DNA of 15,180 nt, from positions 22,504 through 37,683 of the forward strand of contig JAAMXP010001296.1 of assembly GCA_019693395.1 (NCBI GenBank), in the 5' to 3' direction. This document shows positions 1-9,365 of this stretch, one piece after another. The notes beneath the pieces are model-generated. The model was not told where the DNA came from, made no database searches, and saw only the letters and a program-made list of their open reading frames with translations. Each line of letters opens with the position of its first letter. Position 1 is the first letter of the stretch. A program made the position numbers and the translations under genes. This DNA comes from Ettlia oleoabundans (Eukaryota > Chlorophyta > Chlorophyceae > Chlamydomonadales).

Positions 1-33
1 CCCTTCCCCGCCGTCCCCCCGTTTTCCTTGCAG

Positions 34-668
34 GCCTGTCATCCTGCCCGACTATGCCGAGCTGGAGCTGCGGATAGCTGACGATGCACGCTGCTCAGCG
101 GTGGTGTGCTTTGATGGGCGGGACTCGAGAGAGCTTGAACGAGGCGACTCCATACGTGTGCGCATGAGCCCCAATCCAGTGCCCACAATCAACAACGCAG
201 ACCAGGCAAGTGAACCTATGTAACGGCCGTTCTGCTGTATAAACCCCACGGCCTGCTTGCTGCTTCCATGTATATGCACACGGGGGACACGCAACTCTAG
301 TAGCTCTTCCTGTGACAGTTGGGCCCGGAAAGGTCAGTGAATAGCCTGCAAAGACAGGAATGGGACATGCACGGGCACTGTCGAAGTCTTGCCTGCCGCT
401 TGCTTTTCCTCGAGCCCATTTCCTTGCACCTGTTCTGTCCCCCTTGCAGACCACCGACTGGTTTGCCTCCATCCAGCGCTGCTTCCACTGGAGCGAGCGC
501 ATCGAGCAGCTGCCCATTGACGGACAGCTGCTGCCGGATAACAACAACAGGCACATCGGGCAGCATCAGGGCCAGCCCCTCAGCAGCGTGGGCAGCATGG
601 GCAGTCTGGGCAGCATGGGCACCCTGTCAACCGTGGGTTCAATGATGGAGAGCACTGCAGAGGACTGA
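34..668 (+). CDS. NADK: NAD(H) kinase, C-terminal part (5' truncated by window edge)
   Basis: Makes NADP(H) by ATP-dependent phosphorylation of NAD(H). Only the last two exons are present. The window opens in an intron ending TTGCAG at 33; exon A is 34-205 and exon B is 450-668 (TGA 666-668). They join in phase 0 as NNADQ/TTDWF. The translated piece has the conserved C-terminal block of plant and animal NAD kinases: RPVILPD, then VCFDGRDSRELERGDSIRV, MSPNPVPTI and TTDWFASIQRCFHW. The catalytic GGDGT region lies upstream, outside the window. The intron 206-449 needs a GC donor (CAG/GCAAGT), because the nearest GT would shift the frame. After the family core ends near RIEQLP there is a tail of about 45 residues, rich in Gly, Ser and Met, with GSMGSLGSMG repeats. 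Whether it is the cytosolic or plastid isoform cannot be told. The gene is convergent with coatomer zeta. Confidence 0.93.
206..449 (+). other. GC-AG intron in the NAD kinase gene
   Basis: The exon ends at CAG (203-205) and the intron begins GCAAGT, the classic GC-donor consensus. It ends CCCTTGCAG at 449. Splicing there restores the conserved DQ/TTDWFAS reading frame. The GT at 210-211 would put the next exon out of frame. Confidence 0.85.
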
Positions 669-1421
669 GGAGCTGGGTTCACCCCGGCCCGCTACTTGCA
701 TTGCGTGGCCTGTATGGCAGCCTGCCAGCCTTGCGGGTCTGGCTTGTTGGCTCCCCCCATCACTGGTTTGTGATGCCATGCTGCTTGGGTAGTAGTACGC
801 AGTTTTGCAGCCCAACGGCCCTTGTTGCCCTTGACTTCTGGTTGACAGCACTCCAAACAACGAGAACGAAGTAATTGTTTGCTCTTCGGCCCCAATCCCC
901 GTTGTCCAGTGGGGCCCACCTTTTGCCTCCAATGCATGAACGCTGCCAGTTGGGCCTCTCCCAACCTCTCAGACTTTCTTGCCCCACCTTCGGGCCTTGC
1001 ATGTGTCGCGGCAGGGAGGTGCGCTTTCTGCCTGCCCCCCTTGCCGCCAGCTGTTTTCATTCCCGTCAACCTGAACCACAACCCTTACAACCCGATGGGA
1101 TGGTGTGATTATTTGTCCGTAGCGTGCCCTGAGGGCGCCCATCCCCACCACCTCCCTCCCCAAGTTTTGTGTCTGTGTATTCCCGGCAACTGTCCCTGCG
1201 CTATCCTTCTCTCCCTTGCTTCTCCTCATCCTCTGTGACAGCGCTGAGCCCCTTCCATGGTTGTCGCTTGTTCGTTTTACCCCTCTTGCGGTTCAATCTG
1301 TCCAGGCGAAGTGAAACGCCCCACAGTCTGATGCGGCCCTGTGGCCTCCTTGATTTTATCTCAGCACTGGCGGCACCATGCCGCCATGTATTGTATTGTC
1401 TGTGCCGCAGACTTTTGTGAT
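669..1421 (+). other. 3' UTR of NAD kinase, no gene seen
   Basis: About 750 bases follow the stop codon without a supportable coding region on either strand. The only TGTAA on this strand in the stretch is at its end (1422-1426), so I read the whole stretch as a long 3' UTR, as is common in green algae. It is pyrimidine-rich between about 1140 and 1300. Confidence 0.6.
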
Positions 1422-1426
1422 TGTAA
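1422..1426 (+). terminator. TGTAA polyadenylation signal, NAD kinase
   Basis: TGTAA is the established chlorophyte poly(A) signal. Cleavage usually follows some 10-20 bases later, so the mRNA should end near 1437-1446. It is the first such motif after the stop codon. Confidence 0.65.
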
Positions 1427-1464
1427 GCGCATTTCATGGCAGCACAAGAGGGAACATTGGATGT

Positions 1465-1469
1465 TTACA
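1465..1469 (-). terminator. TGTAA polyadenylation signal, coatomer zeta
   Basis: On the minus strand TGTAA reads from 1469 to 1465, 166 bases past the coatomer zeta stop codon, and is the first such motif there. Predicted cleavage at about 1445-1455 meets the predicted 3' end of the opposing NAD kinase transcript. Confidence 0.65.
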
Positions 1470-1634
1470 AGCTGCTGATGGCACAAACCGCTTGACGGCA
1501 GGCTGCAGCACACTTCCACTGCATATGATAAGTGCATGCCAGTCACAGCTGGGTGCTGCTGGCATTGCTGCTGCACAGCTGCATCATGTGTCCTGCATAT
1601 TGTCGTCGGTCATAACTCCAGGGTAGACAACCAT

Positions 1635-3803
1635 CTACTTGAGCAGCGACCGTGCCACCTGCTCCTTGATCGAGCCAAAGGCTTGTGACAGCGTCACCAG
1701 GCCAGGGTTCTGCAGGGTGCAGGCAACAGCACGGGCATGATACCGCACTCAGAACAGAGAGGGTACACGCACGGGTGTCCAGCACGCAGGCACCAGCATA
1801 ACAGGAGTGAACGCCCACGATCACCATTACCGCCATAGCGGCGCAATATCTAGCACAGACATGTCCGGCACAAAACGCTGCCGGTTGATGTCTGGCCATT
1901 GCTACTGAGTTTTGGCCCAGGCAACACGTTCCAGCCAGCTACATCACGCTGCGCTGACTGGGGCGGGGCCGGCTGACTGGCGACTGCCAAGAAACCCAGG
2001 CTTACGTTTGCTGCTGCCGCCTCCACGCTGAGCGGGCTGCCATCGCCGTCTTGGCGCATCGTCACCCGCGTGGCCACTGTGCCCGCGTCAGTCTCCAGGA
2101 TCAGTCTGCGGCACACAAACCGGGCCGTTGTCAAGTTTGGCCGGCGCAGGACACACTCGAGCCAGCAGCAGGACAGAAGGTTGACGATATCAACCAGCAG
2201 CAGCATTATAGGGGGATCTCTTCTGACGCGATGAACCAGCAGCGCTATGCGGTGACACACCCCACCCTACTGCACCAGCCTACTTGCACCACCATCCAGA
2301 GATGAGTTGGTGCAAAGCGAGCAACAACAAGTACAGCAACTGTGGACGAGACAGTAGTAGCGACAGCTGCTGCAGAAAACCAGGTGCACTTGTGGGTAAG
2401 CTGCACCCAAACCGTGCCGAGCCAGCAGGTTGCCCCATGCTCACCCTCCATCCACGATTTCATCCATAGCCAGCAGCACGAGGTCCAGGTTCTCCAGCAC
2501 AGTCTTCTTCTCAACAGCGCTCCTGCAGCAACAATATTGAATGGGGCATGTGGGAAATGGACCTCCGGCAAGCACAGGCAGAATGGCTGGCGTGGACAGC
2601 AGCTGAGCTGCTGAGTTTTGATAGCTAAGGCACAACGCGGGGAATAACACGGCAACAGAGGGATGATTTGGCTACGGAGCTTTGATCACCAAACTGCAAC
2701 ACTCTGATTGTGGCTTTACTGCAGAGTGTGCCTACAGCCACAGCGGCAGCGAATAGCCTTAGCAAGCTGAAAAACGCCCTCAGCAGCCAGCTCATTGCCA
2801 TCCCCTGCCAGCTTAGCGTGTTGCCAGCTCAGTGAGCACTGAGCCCGCATCCCCACCTGAGGAGCAGGTTGATTGAGTCGTAGAACGCCTGCAGCACGCT
2901 GTACAGCACAACCTGCAGGCAGGCAAGCAGGCAGGCAGATGAGAGGGGCAATGCAGAGTTAGGCGGCATAGGCGGTCAGGCCAGCAGGGATCTAGATACT
3001 CTCCATCCTGGCACCACAATTGCAGTACAGATCAGTGGCAGGTGCAATACAGGAGCCATGTGGCACTGCTGCCAACCCCACATTGAGCACTGCCCGCGAC
3101 TGAGAGCAGGGCAGGGCCAGTCCCCTGCACTCACCTCGTTTTCGTCCTGGTCCCCCGTAACAAAGAACATGAGGTCACCCAGGAACTTGTACACCACAAC
3201 CACGTCGTCAAACATGATGATTTCAGCTGAACAACAGGAACGGGTGTGTGTGTGGGTGGGTGGGGGGTGGGGGCCCTTTAGTGATCCGTAAGGGTAGGAG
3301 TGGCATTTGATTTAACCAACCAGCGGCGAATGTAACGGGGAGCTGCATCAAGGACACATATGCCTTATTTAGGGTTGCAACATGCGCTGGCGTTGCTCAA
3401 AACCCGCTGGATGACATTTATGACATGACCACTGCGACGCTGTAAGCTGCAGGTGCGAGGGTGTGCCGGGAGTGAAACGCACCCTCGCCCCGGGCATTTG
3501 TTCGTGATGTCTTGGCATAGACTGACTTCTCATAGTTAGCCTGTGCTGCAACGCTATTCCTGCAGTACAGCCAGCGGGAGAAAGGTCCAAATGAGTTGGC
3601 AAGCAACACAGGCGGCAACCTGCACTGTCCGCTTGCAGGTGGCACAGCTGCTGCCCCCCAAGCGCCGCTTGCAAAGGCCTGTCGTGGCGTAGTGCTTACA
3701 TGTCGGGCGTAAAATACTTGACGGCGATCCGCTTGCCCTCCGCGTCCAGCAGCAGCATATTTTTCACAACCGGTATAGTGGGGTCGACGATTTCCGTCGC
3801 CAT
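1635..3803 (-). CDS. COPZ: Coatomer subunit zeta (COPI coat)
   Basis: Small subunit of the COPI coat that pairs with gamma-COP in the adaptor-like F-subcomplex on Golgi-to-ER vesicles. Seven exons (minus strand): 3803-3700, 3559-3483, 3226-3135, 2912-2857, 2522-2445, 2105-2006 and 1709-1635. They total 582 nt, giving 193 aa, against roughly 180 in plants. All junctions are GT-AG and frame-true. The protein opens [20 protein letters not shown], followed by the zeta/sigma longin fold: [106 protein letters not shown], and ends [12 protein letters not shown]. The ATG has a strong context (GCAGCCATGG) and no upstream ATG was seen in the preceding 100 bases. The excess length sits mainly at the N-terminus and in a polar/Ala segment (RQDGDGSP...EAAAA) near residues 155-170. 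Its promoter is shared with the proteasome beta-2 gene. Confidence 0.97.
3254..3273 (+). repeat. G-quadruplex-type G tract in coatomer zeta intron 2
   Basis: Four runs of three or more G separated by single T residues (GGG-T-GGG-T-G6-T-G5) directly follow a short GT repeat. On the transcribed (minus) sense it is a C-rich tract 27-47 bases upstream of the exon 3 acceptor, so it may simply be the pyrimidine-rich part of the intron. Confidence 0.7.
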
Positions 3804-4209
3804 GGCTGCTTGCTGCCGTTATACGATCCCTTGAACTTCAGCAAAGGCGGCCTTGCGGGCCTGCTGGACACGGCGATCGCGTCCAGGCGGCAGACGGGGC
3901 AGAAGCTGCGTTCCTTAGTAGGGAAGATAATAAAAACGTATAGACGAGGAATACAAGTAGCAGCTAAAGCGATCTAGAGCAAGCCCCCTCTCAGAATGTC
4001 TGCCAGGTGTCTCCTGCTGGGGCCCTGCTGTGCCTAGCGATCCCTCTTTGCTCATCAGACGACGAATCCTTGCTGCCTTGCGTTGCACGTAAATCTGATC
4101 ACTACCCGCCGCGCTTCCGCAACAGCCACTACGGCCATTGCCTGATCCTCTTGCCCCTCACACCCTAGCACCTGCCTGGCAGCCCAACGACCGTTGTGGA
4201 GCGGCGAAT
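3804..4209. promoter_or_regulatory. Bidirectional promoter region between coatomer zeta and proteasome beta-2
   Basis: The two start codons face away from each other, 406 bp apart, so both promoters and both 5' UTRs must fit here. No in-frame upstream ATG precedes the proteasome start; the open frame extends back to 4138 only through a TTG. An AT-rich patch at 3925-3943 (GATAATAAAAACGTATAG) stands out in GC-rich surroundings and is a possible core element. No canonical TATA box is evident. Confidence 0.6.
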
Positions 4210-6734
4210 ATGGCGGCTGACCAGCAGCTGGGAGGCTTCAACTTCGACCTGTGCAAGCGGAACGAGTTCTTTGAGGCCAAGGGGGTGAAGCACCCGGGCT
4301 TCACCAAGACGGGCACAACCATTGCGGGACTTATATTCAAGGTGAGCACGCGGCTGCGTGGTTGGCCTGGGCTTGTGCCAGATCATCCCTCTCCATCACC
4401 GTCACCTCCCCTGCTACTCACAGCATTGTGCTTCGAGCAGCTCCCGCCCTGCGTGCCCATATCACGCTGCGCATTGCGGTCGCAATAGGCATGTAGGCAT
4501 GCCTCAACACTTGCTATCAAAGGCGTCCCAGCGCCAATATCTTGCATACTCCTGCCCGCTGCCCACTGTGGTCCACGGCCTGTGCAGGATGGTGTGGTGC
4601 TGGGTGCTGACACACGGTCAACAGCAGGAACCACGGTGGCCGACAAAAACTGTGAAAAGATCCATTATATAGCGCCAAATATCTATTGCTGCGGAGCCGG
4701 CACAGCAGCAGACACAGAGAATGTTACAGGTGTGCGCTAGACATTCTGTGCACTTACCTTGCCGCTGTAGTTGTTGCAGCCACTGCTGCTTTCGTGTTGC
4801 TGCTGTTGCTGCTGTATCTGCTGTTGCAACCTGCCCGTATTGCTTTCCCTTTTTTTGAGGTGAAAGAGCAGTCAAGATTTCCTCTAAATGCATGTTAAGA
4901 GTAGTGAATGTACGGGTGGGTGGATTTGGTGGTGTTCATGGTGGCACGCCCAAAAATACACGGGGCACATTTGACTTCACCTGCTTGCAGGCATGGTGGC
5001 CAGCCAGTTGGAACTGCACCGATATGCAACAGGCTCGCAATCGCGAGTGGTGACAGCCATGACGCTACTAAAGAGCCATCTGTTCAAGTGAGGATGCGTC
5101 GGCTGCTGCTGCCAGGCCAGCCGCCTGGCTATACGGTCCTGCTAAGCCCCTTGCATGGCCCCGCTGCCTTGCACAGCTGCTGATTACAGGTTTCCTGCAG
5201 CTGTGGTATGGTTTTATTGTGTACTCGCACTCCTCTACGGTTCTAGTTGTTTTACTGTCTTGTGCACCGCACCGCCAGAACACTGGGGATACCCGCACCC
5301 GCCCTGCCGCAGGTACCAGGGCCATGTATCTGCTGCGCTGGTTCTGGGTGGCGTTGACTTCCGCGGCCCCCACCTCTTCACCGTCTACCCGCATGGATCC
5401 ACCGACTCGCTGCCCTTTGCCACCATGGGGTCGGGCAGCCTGAATGCCATGGCTGTGTTTGAGGCTGGGTACAAGGATGACCTGAGCAGGGAGGAGGCAA
5501 TGGACCTAGTGGCACGCGCCATCAGGTGGCTGAATCGCAACCGCTGCCTTTGCCTCTACTGCTGTTGCTAAGCTCTGGCAGCTGCGATCCGATGGAATCC
5601 AGCTGCTCCTCTTCATTCCTTGGGTTGCACCCTTGGGCTATCTGGCTCCTGGCGCCATGCCGATGCAATCACTGTGGAGCAGTGCTGTCAGAGCCATGCT
5701 AAGCTTGCCATGGTTGCATTCGCAGTGCCGTCTTTCCGCTTTTCGCAACTGCCTCTACTGCGCACACGCTGGGGTGGCCTCGCTCGCCTTATGCCTTACA
5801 TCATGCTGCCCTGCCTACTGTAACCCCCGCCCCAAGCCCGCGCTTTGTTTACCCTCGCTCCACTTTCATTTTCATGCGTGCAGGTCTGGCGTGATGAACG
5901 ATTTGGGCAGCGGCAGCAACGTGGATCTTTGCATCATCACAAAAGAAGGGGTGGAGTACAAGCGCAACCATGAGTACCTGCAGGTGTGTGTGTGTGTGTG
6001 TGTGTGGGAGGGTGTGGTCGAATGGATGGGTAGGTTTTAGGGTGTGTTCGACCAGCATATTGGGGCAATGTTGAATGCGGGGGACTAAATGGATGGATGT
6101 GTTTGGGGCAAGTTCACCCCTGCTATGGTGAAGGGAAGGGCAGCTGTGCATGGACTCGGCTGTGCAGGCAGCAATATGCCGCTAAGAGGCCGGGGACTGG
6201 CGCCTGCAGACGCTGGGCCTGGAATTTAGCGTGCCTGCGAGGGCTGCGTGAGCCTCTGCTGTAGCTACCCACCGCAGCTAGCTGACAGCCTCACCCAGCA
6301 GTTGCGGCACCCAACCCGCTGTTCTGCCTGGCCTGCTGCAGGGCAAGACGTATCAGCGGCAATTCCCACAGAAGTTTGCTGCAGGATCAGCACGTAAGAG
6401 CGGCTGCTGTTCTGCATGTCCCTCGGCTACTGCTCTTTTTTGCTCTAAAGCATTTTGCTGCCAAGATGCCACCTGCACATGTGCCAAACTCTGCGCGGGC
6501 ATGCTGTGCTGTCCTCTCCCTCATGCGGGAATCCTGCCGCTCTGCCAGCTGACAAGCAACAGCTTCATATTGGTCATCTTCTCAAGAGCCCACCCTGCAT
6601 TTTAGGCCTAATCACAATCCGGCACTGCATTGTGGTTACTCTGTACTGCAGCTGTGGTGCGGGAGCGCGTATACGACATCAAGAAGGCGGTGCAGGTGGT
6701 GGAGGGGGAGCCAATGGAGATGGAGGTCAGCTGA
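4210..6734 (+). CDS. PBB: 20S proteasome subunit beta type-7 (beta-2, trypsin-like)
   Basis: Catalytic N-terminal-threonine hydrolase of the 20S core with trypsin-like specificity; acts in cytosol and nucleus. Seven exons: 4210-4341, 4588-4729, 4991-5087, 5313-5525, 5884-5983, 6342-6393 and 6652-6734. They total 819 nt, giving 272 aa, normal for the family. All introns are GT-AG and frame-true. The propeptide runs to Gly35 and is cleaved before Thr36 (TG/TTIAG). In mature numbering the catalytic set is complete: Thr1 (36), Asp17 (52), Lys33 (68), Ser129 (164), Asp166 (201) and Ser169 (204). Gly45 (residue 80, CCGAGTAAD) is the small S1-pocket residue typical of beta-2. Other signatures are [43 protein letters not shown] and [14 protein letters not shown]. 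The C-terminal tail (about residues 229-272), which in this family wraps over beta-3, is present but divergent. Intron 5 starts inside a long GT repeat. Confidence 0.98.
4788..4830 (+). repeat. Imperfect CTG/TTG trinucleotide run in proteasome beta-2 intron 2
   Basis: Runs of CTGCTG and TTGCTGCTG units broken by single changes. They lie wholly inside the intron between 4730 and 4990. Confidence 0.6.
5984..6006 (+). repeat. GT dinucleotide repeat at a splice donor
   Basis: About eleven uninterrupted GT units begin exactly at the donor of proteasome beta-2 intron 5 (CAG/GTGTGT). Every repeat unit is a potential GT, but only the first keeps CAG before it and the phase-0 frame. Confidence 0.85.
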
Positions 6735-7107
6735 GCTGAGCTCAACTGAACTGGCGTTGGCGCAGCGGGCAGCGAAGGCCGCAAGCATTGTGTGGCAGGA
6801 CAGATTGGATGGGCGCGGTAGACATGTTGCAGGAGCCTGGCTTGGCTGGCGCGCAGTTGGACAGCTGGCCAGGCGCACAGACGATAGGAAGGTCCAGCCT
6901 GCAGCAGCCCCATAGCAGGCAAACCGCCACTTCTGCGTGGCAGTGAACTTCAACCGCAGAGGCAGACTGAAGATTAAGTTCAATCGGTGGTGTTAAGCAA
7001 CAGCAGCAAACACTAACTGGCACGGACCGCAAACAACTCAAAGCCTGCTGCAAGTCTCTCGTTCTGCTTCCTCCTGCTCAGTCCTCCTCAGGCTGGCACA
7101 CAGGTTT
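6735..7107 (+). other. 3' UTR of proteasome beta-2, no gene seen
   Basis: The 373 bases between the TGA stop and the first TGTAA contain no coding region I can support. The first bases carry a small GAGCTGAGCTCAACTGA repeat overlapping the stop codon region. Confidence 0.6.
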
Positions 7108-7112
7108 TGTAA
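7108..7112 (+). terminator. TGTAA polyadenylation signal, proteasome beta-2
   Basis: First TGTAA after the stop codon on this strand. Cleavage is expected near 7122-7132, beyond the opposing signal at 7134-7130. Confidence 0.65.
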
Positions 7113-7129
7113 CAGGTGCAAATAGGTAT

Positions 7130-7134
7130 TTACA
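7130..7134 (-). terminator. TGTAA polyadenylation signal for the minus-strand small ORF
   Basis: Reads TGTAA from 7134 to 7130 on the minus strand and is the only one between here and the ORF stop at 7668. It supports a real minus-strand transcript with a 3' UTR of about 540 bases, or with unrecognised downstream exons. Confidence 0.5.
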
Positions 7135-7667
7135 GGGCAGTCAACGCAACCGCAGGACGTTTATATGGGGACATATCATTTGCAAGTGAGCTAGCAGCGC
7201 CGGCAGTATTGCATGTATCATTGCAGGGGCAGACGCGCTTGCACACAAGTAAGAATCACATAAGAATCGGAAGTGCTGTGGTGGGGGACAGGCTTAGACT
7301 GATACTCGTAAGACAAGGTCAAGTAGGAAGAGCGCACAGGCACGGGGCACTCAGCTTGGCCGCACACACTCGACAATATCGCGAGAGACACAGATGGGGG
7401 AATTTGGCAACCGGGTATGCTCAACCATGCAAAGGGATATGCAAAGGGCCTCCCAGCAACATGCCTGGGGACGTTTCATCGGGCAGTGAGCGGGTAGGGG
7501 GGGTTGCTTCAGAAGTACCAAGTGGAAGTGCTGGGGTGGGGGGTATCAATACATCAAGGGCAGGCTAATGGCCCATCGTGGAAGGAGGCGTTCAGCTGGG
7601 GACTAGAAAGGTGGTGCACACAGCAAAATGGGATGGCACCCAAAAGGATATATTCGAATATTATGTC
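7135..7667 (-). other. Putative 3' UTR of the small Ala/Pro ORF, no gene seen
   Basis: No conserved coding segment was recognised on either strand. Open frames here (for example 7116-7568 on the plus strand) are low in recognisable structure and have no supporting splice sites. The stretch is GA-rich on the plus strand. Confidence 0.4.
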
Positions 7668-7967
7668 TCACATGTAACGCTCCCATGACGACAGCATGGT
7701 GTGTACACGCTCACGTGCATCTGGCGAGGGCGACGCCGAGCGGGGGCCCGGCAGCTTTGGCGCCGCCGGCACCGGGGCTTCAACAGGGGCACTGGCGCTT
7801 GCGACCAAAATTGGCGCGGGGATTATATTGCTCGCTACGGCCGCGTTCAGGGTCCCAGCCTGTGATGGAGCCACCGGTGCTGGCACAACTGTGGCTGGGT
7901 GCCGCACTGGTGGGGCTGCAGGACGAACAACTGCAACAGCGCGAACGTTGAGGGATAACGCTGCCAT
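7668..7967 (-). CDS. Unrecognised small Ala/Pro-rich protein, possible plastid-targeted
   Basis: A 99-aa frame begins with ATG at 7967 (CACAAGATGG) and ends TGA at 7670-7668. I do not recognise a family. The N-terminus (MAALSLNVRAVAVVRPAAP) is hydroxylated, Ala/Val/Arg-rich and lacks early acidic residues, like a green-algal chloroplast transit peptide. The middle is Ala/Pro/Val-rich and probably disordered. The last 15 residues (ARERVHTMLSSWERYM) look like a charged amphipathic helix. The frame stays open upstream to about 8225, with another ATG at 8186, so the start is not certain. The stop codon overlaps a good splice donor (AT/GTGAGA), so this may be only a first exon. It is convergent with the proteasome gene and has its own TGTAA signal. 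A chance open frame cannot be excluded. Confidence 0.42.
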   Translation of the reverse strand: MAALSLNVRAVAVVRPAAPPVRHPATVVPAPVAPSQAGTLNAAVASNIIPAPILVASASAPVEAPVPAAPKLPGPRSASPSPDARERVHTMLSSWERYM

Positions 7968-9325
7968 CTTGTGAGGGCGCAGAAGGTAGAAGGCCGGCCG
8001 ACGCGGGTGGAGATCGCGGTAGGTGGAACAGATGTTTGCTCTTGAGCTTGCGTTAGGCCGCAACGCTTGAGAAATAAGCTCCCTAAAAGGGGAGTGGAAA
8101 AAGAATGCGATGAGAGGGGCACGCGACGTGCCCTCGTTCCCCGAGGGAGCCTCGAGGAAGATGCATGGTGGTAGAAAGAACAGCATCGTGGGACGCGTGT
8201 TGACGCGCGTCGGTGCCAGCAACACGGTATAGGAAAAGGTCGGAGAATTGGTAGGATGGAGGAGTCCGCAGACGGGTCAATGCATGTCGACCAACAGAGG
8301 TTGAAGCCTATCTGCTGACCACCGGCTGTGCGGCCGCGTGGTGCGTTTCTCCTAGCCGGACACTTCCTGGGGCTTTCAACGACCGACTTACAGCCTGCGT
8401 GACTGATGCGACGGGCCTCGCCGGTCCCCAGCTCTGTTGGGCGGCAGCTGTTCTGTCGCACTGCTGTGCTCCAGTCCACTGCACTGCTGTGAATACTGAC
8501 AATGTGCTGGCTTGTCCAGGCCATTTGCTGCCCGGTTAGCTTAGCTGATTCTCAATATCTGGGCACACACACATGCAAAGAGTAACAACAGTAGCCAGCT
8601 TACAGCAGCTGCTCCACATTGCAGTGTGCGCTTGATGATCATGAGGATGGAGCAGTAATTGGTAGGGTGTCTCCTGTGGCGTTCGCCCGGTGGTTGCTAG
8701 GAAGGATGAGAAGTTAGTATGCTAGTTGCTTGAGAAGTATACATTGGAACAACTGGCTGCATTTGCTGCACTGTGCAGTTGCTTTTTGATAGCATCTGCT
8801 CTGACTGGTCAGGCCCTGAGCACTCCAGGTAGGCCCTGTGTGGGGCCGTCGTGGGGCGATACCCCTCAGTCACAAGTGAGCTACCAAAAGAACTCCCCAT
8901 TTGCCTCACTTCTTATGGCGCTGAACATCGACACACTTGTCCAGGCACTACCCTTTCCGTGCGCCAGCCGTGAATAGTGTGATGCTGACTTGGCATCTCA
9001 TTGACATCAAGCGACAAACCGTCATCGGTTGATCCTGTAAAAGATGCCACTTGTATATACCCCTATCTATGCGGTACGCCCACAGCTCAACTACGCGCTT
9101 CACCCTGAGTTTCAGACCATTCATCCACTCTCCTCCCGCTTGCCTTTAGTGCCGTAACCCCCGGGGCCATCACATCTGCTCCTCAGATCATCCCTTCCAG
9201 CTGGCACCGCAGCTGGCCCCCATCAGTCAAGGCCATCATCCAGCCTCCCTTCTACAGAGGGTTTATCGAGTTCAGGGGCATGACTGTCAGGCAATCATTC
9301 CGTCCGTTCTATTGAAGGGAAGCAA

Positions 9326-9365
9326 CAGGTCGACCTGCCTTAGTGATATCAGCGCCGGCCGGCGC
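9326..9365. repeat. Two adjacent perfect palindromes
   Basis: CAGGTCGACCTG (12 bp) at 9326-9337 and GCGCCGGCCGGCGC (14 bp) at 9352-9365 are each perfectly self-complementary, with centres about 27 bp apart. They could be dyad protein-binding sites or cruciform-prone DNA; no function can be assigned. Confidence 0.8.

Noticed and set aside
95..556. 153-codon minus-strand frame over the NAD kinase exons
   Set aside because: It is antisense to conserved NAD kinase coding sequence and has no family resemblance.
4138..4209. N-terminal extension of the proteasome beta-2 frame
   Set aside because: The upstream frame begins at TTG; the ATG at 4210 matches the family start and propeptide length.
7847..8524. 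Longest single open frame in the window (225 codons, minus strand, true ATG)
   Set aside because: Its Ser/Arg/Cys/His-rich composition resembles no protein, it overlaps the better small ORF in another frame, and a run this long is not rare by chance in GC-rich DNA of this length.
8726..8977. 83-codon plus-strand frame with a hydrophobic stretch, followed by a TGTAA at 9036
   Set aside because: It starts at TTG, has no ATG until late and no splice or family support.
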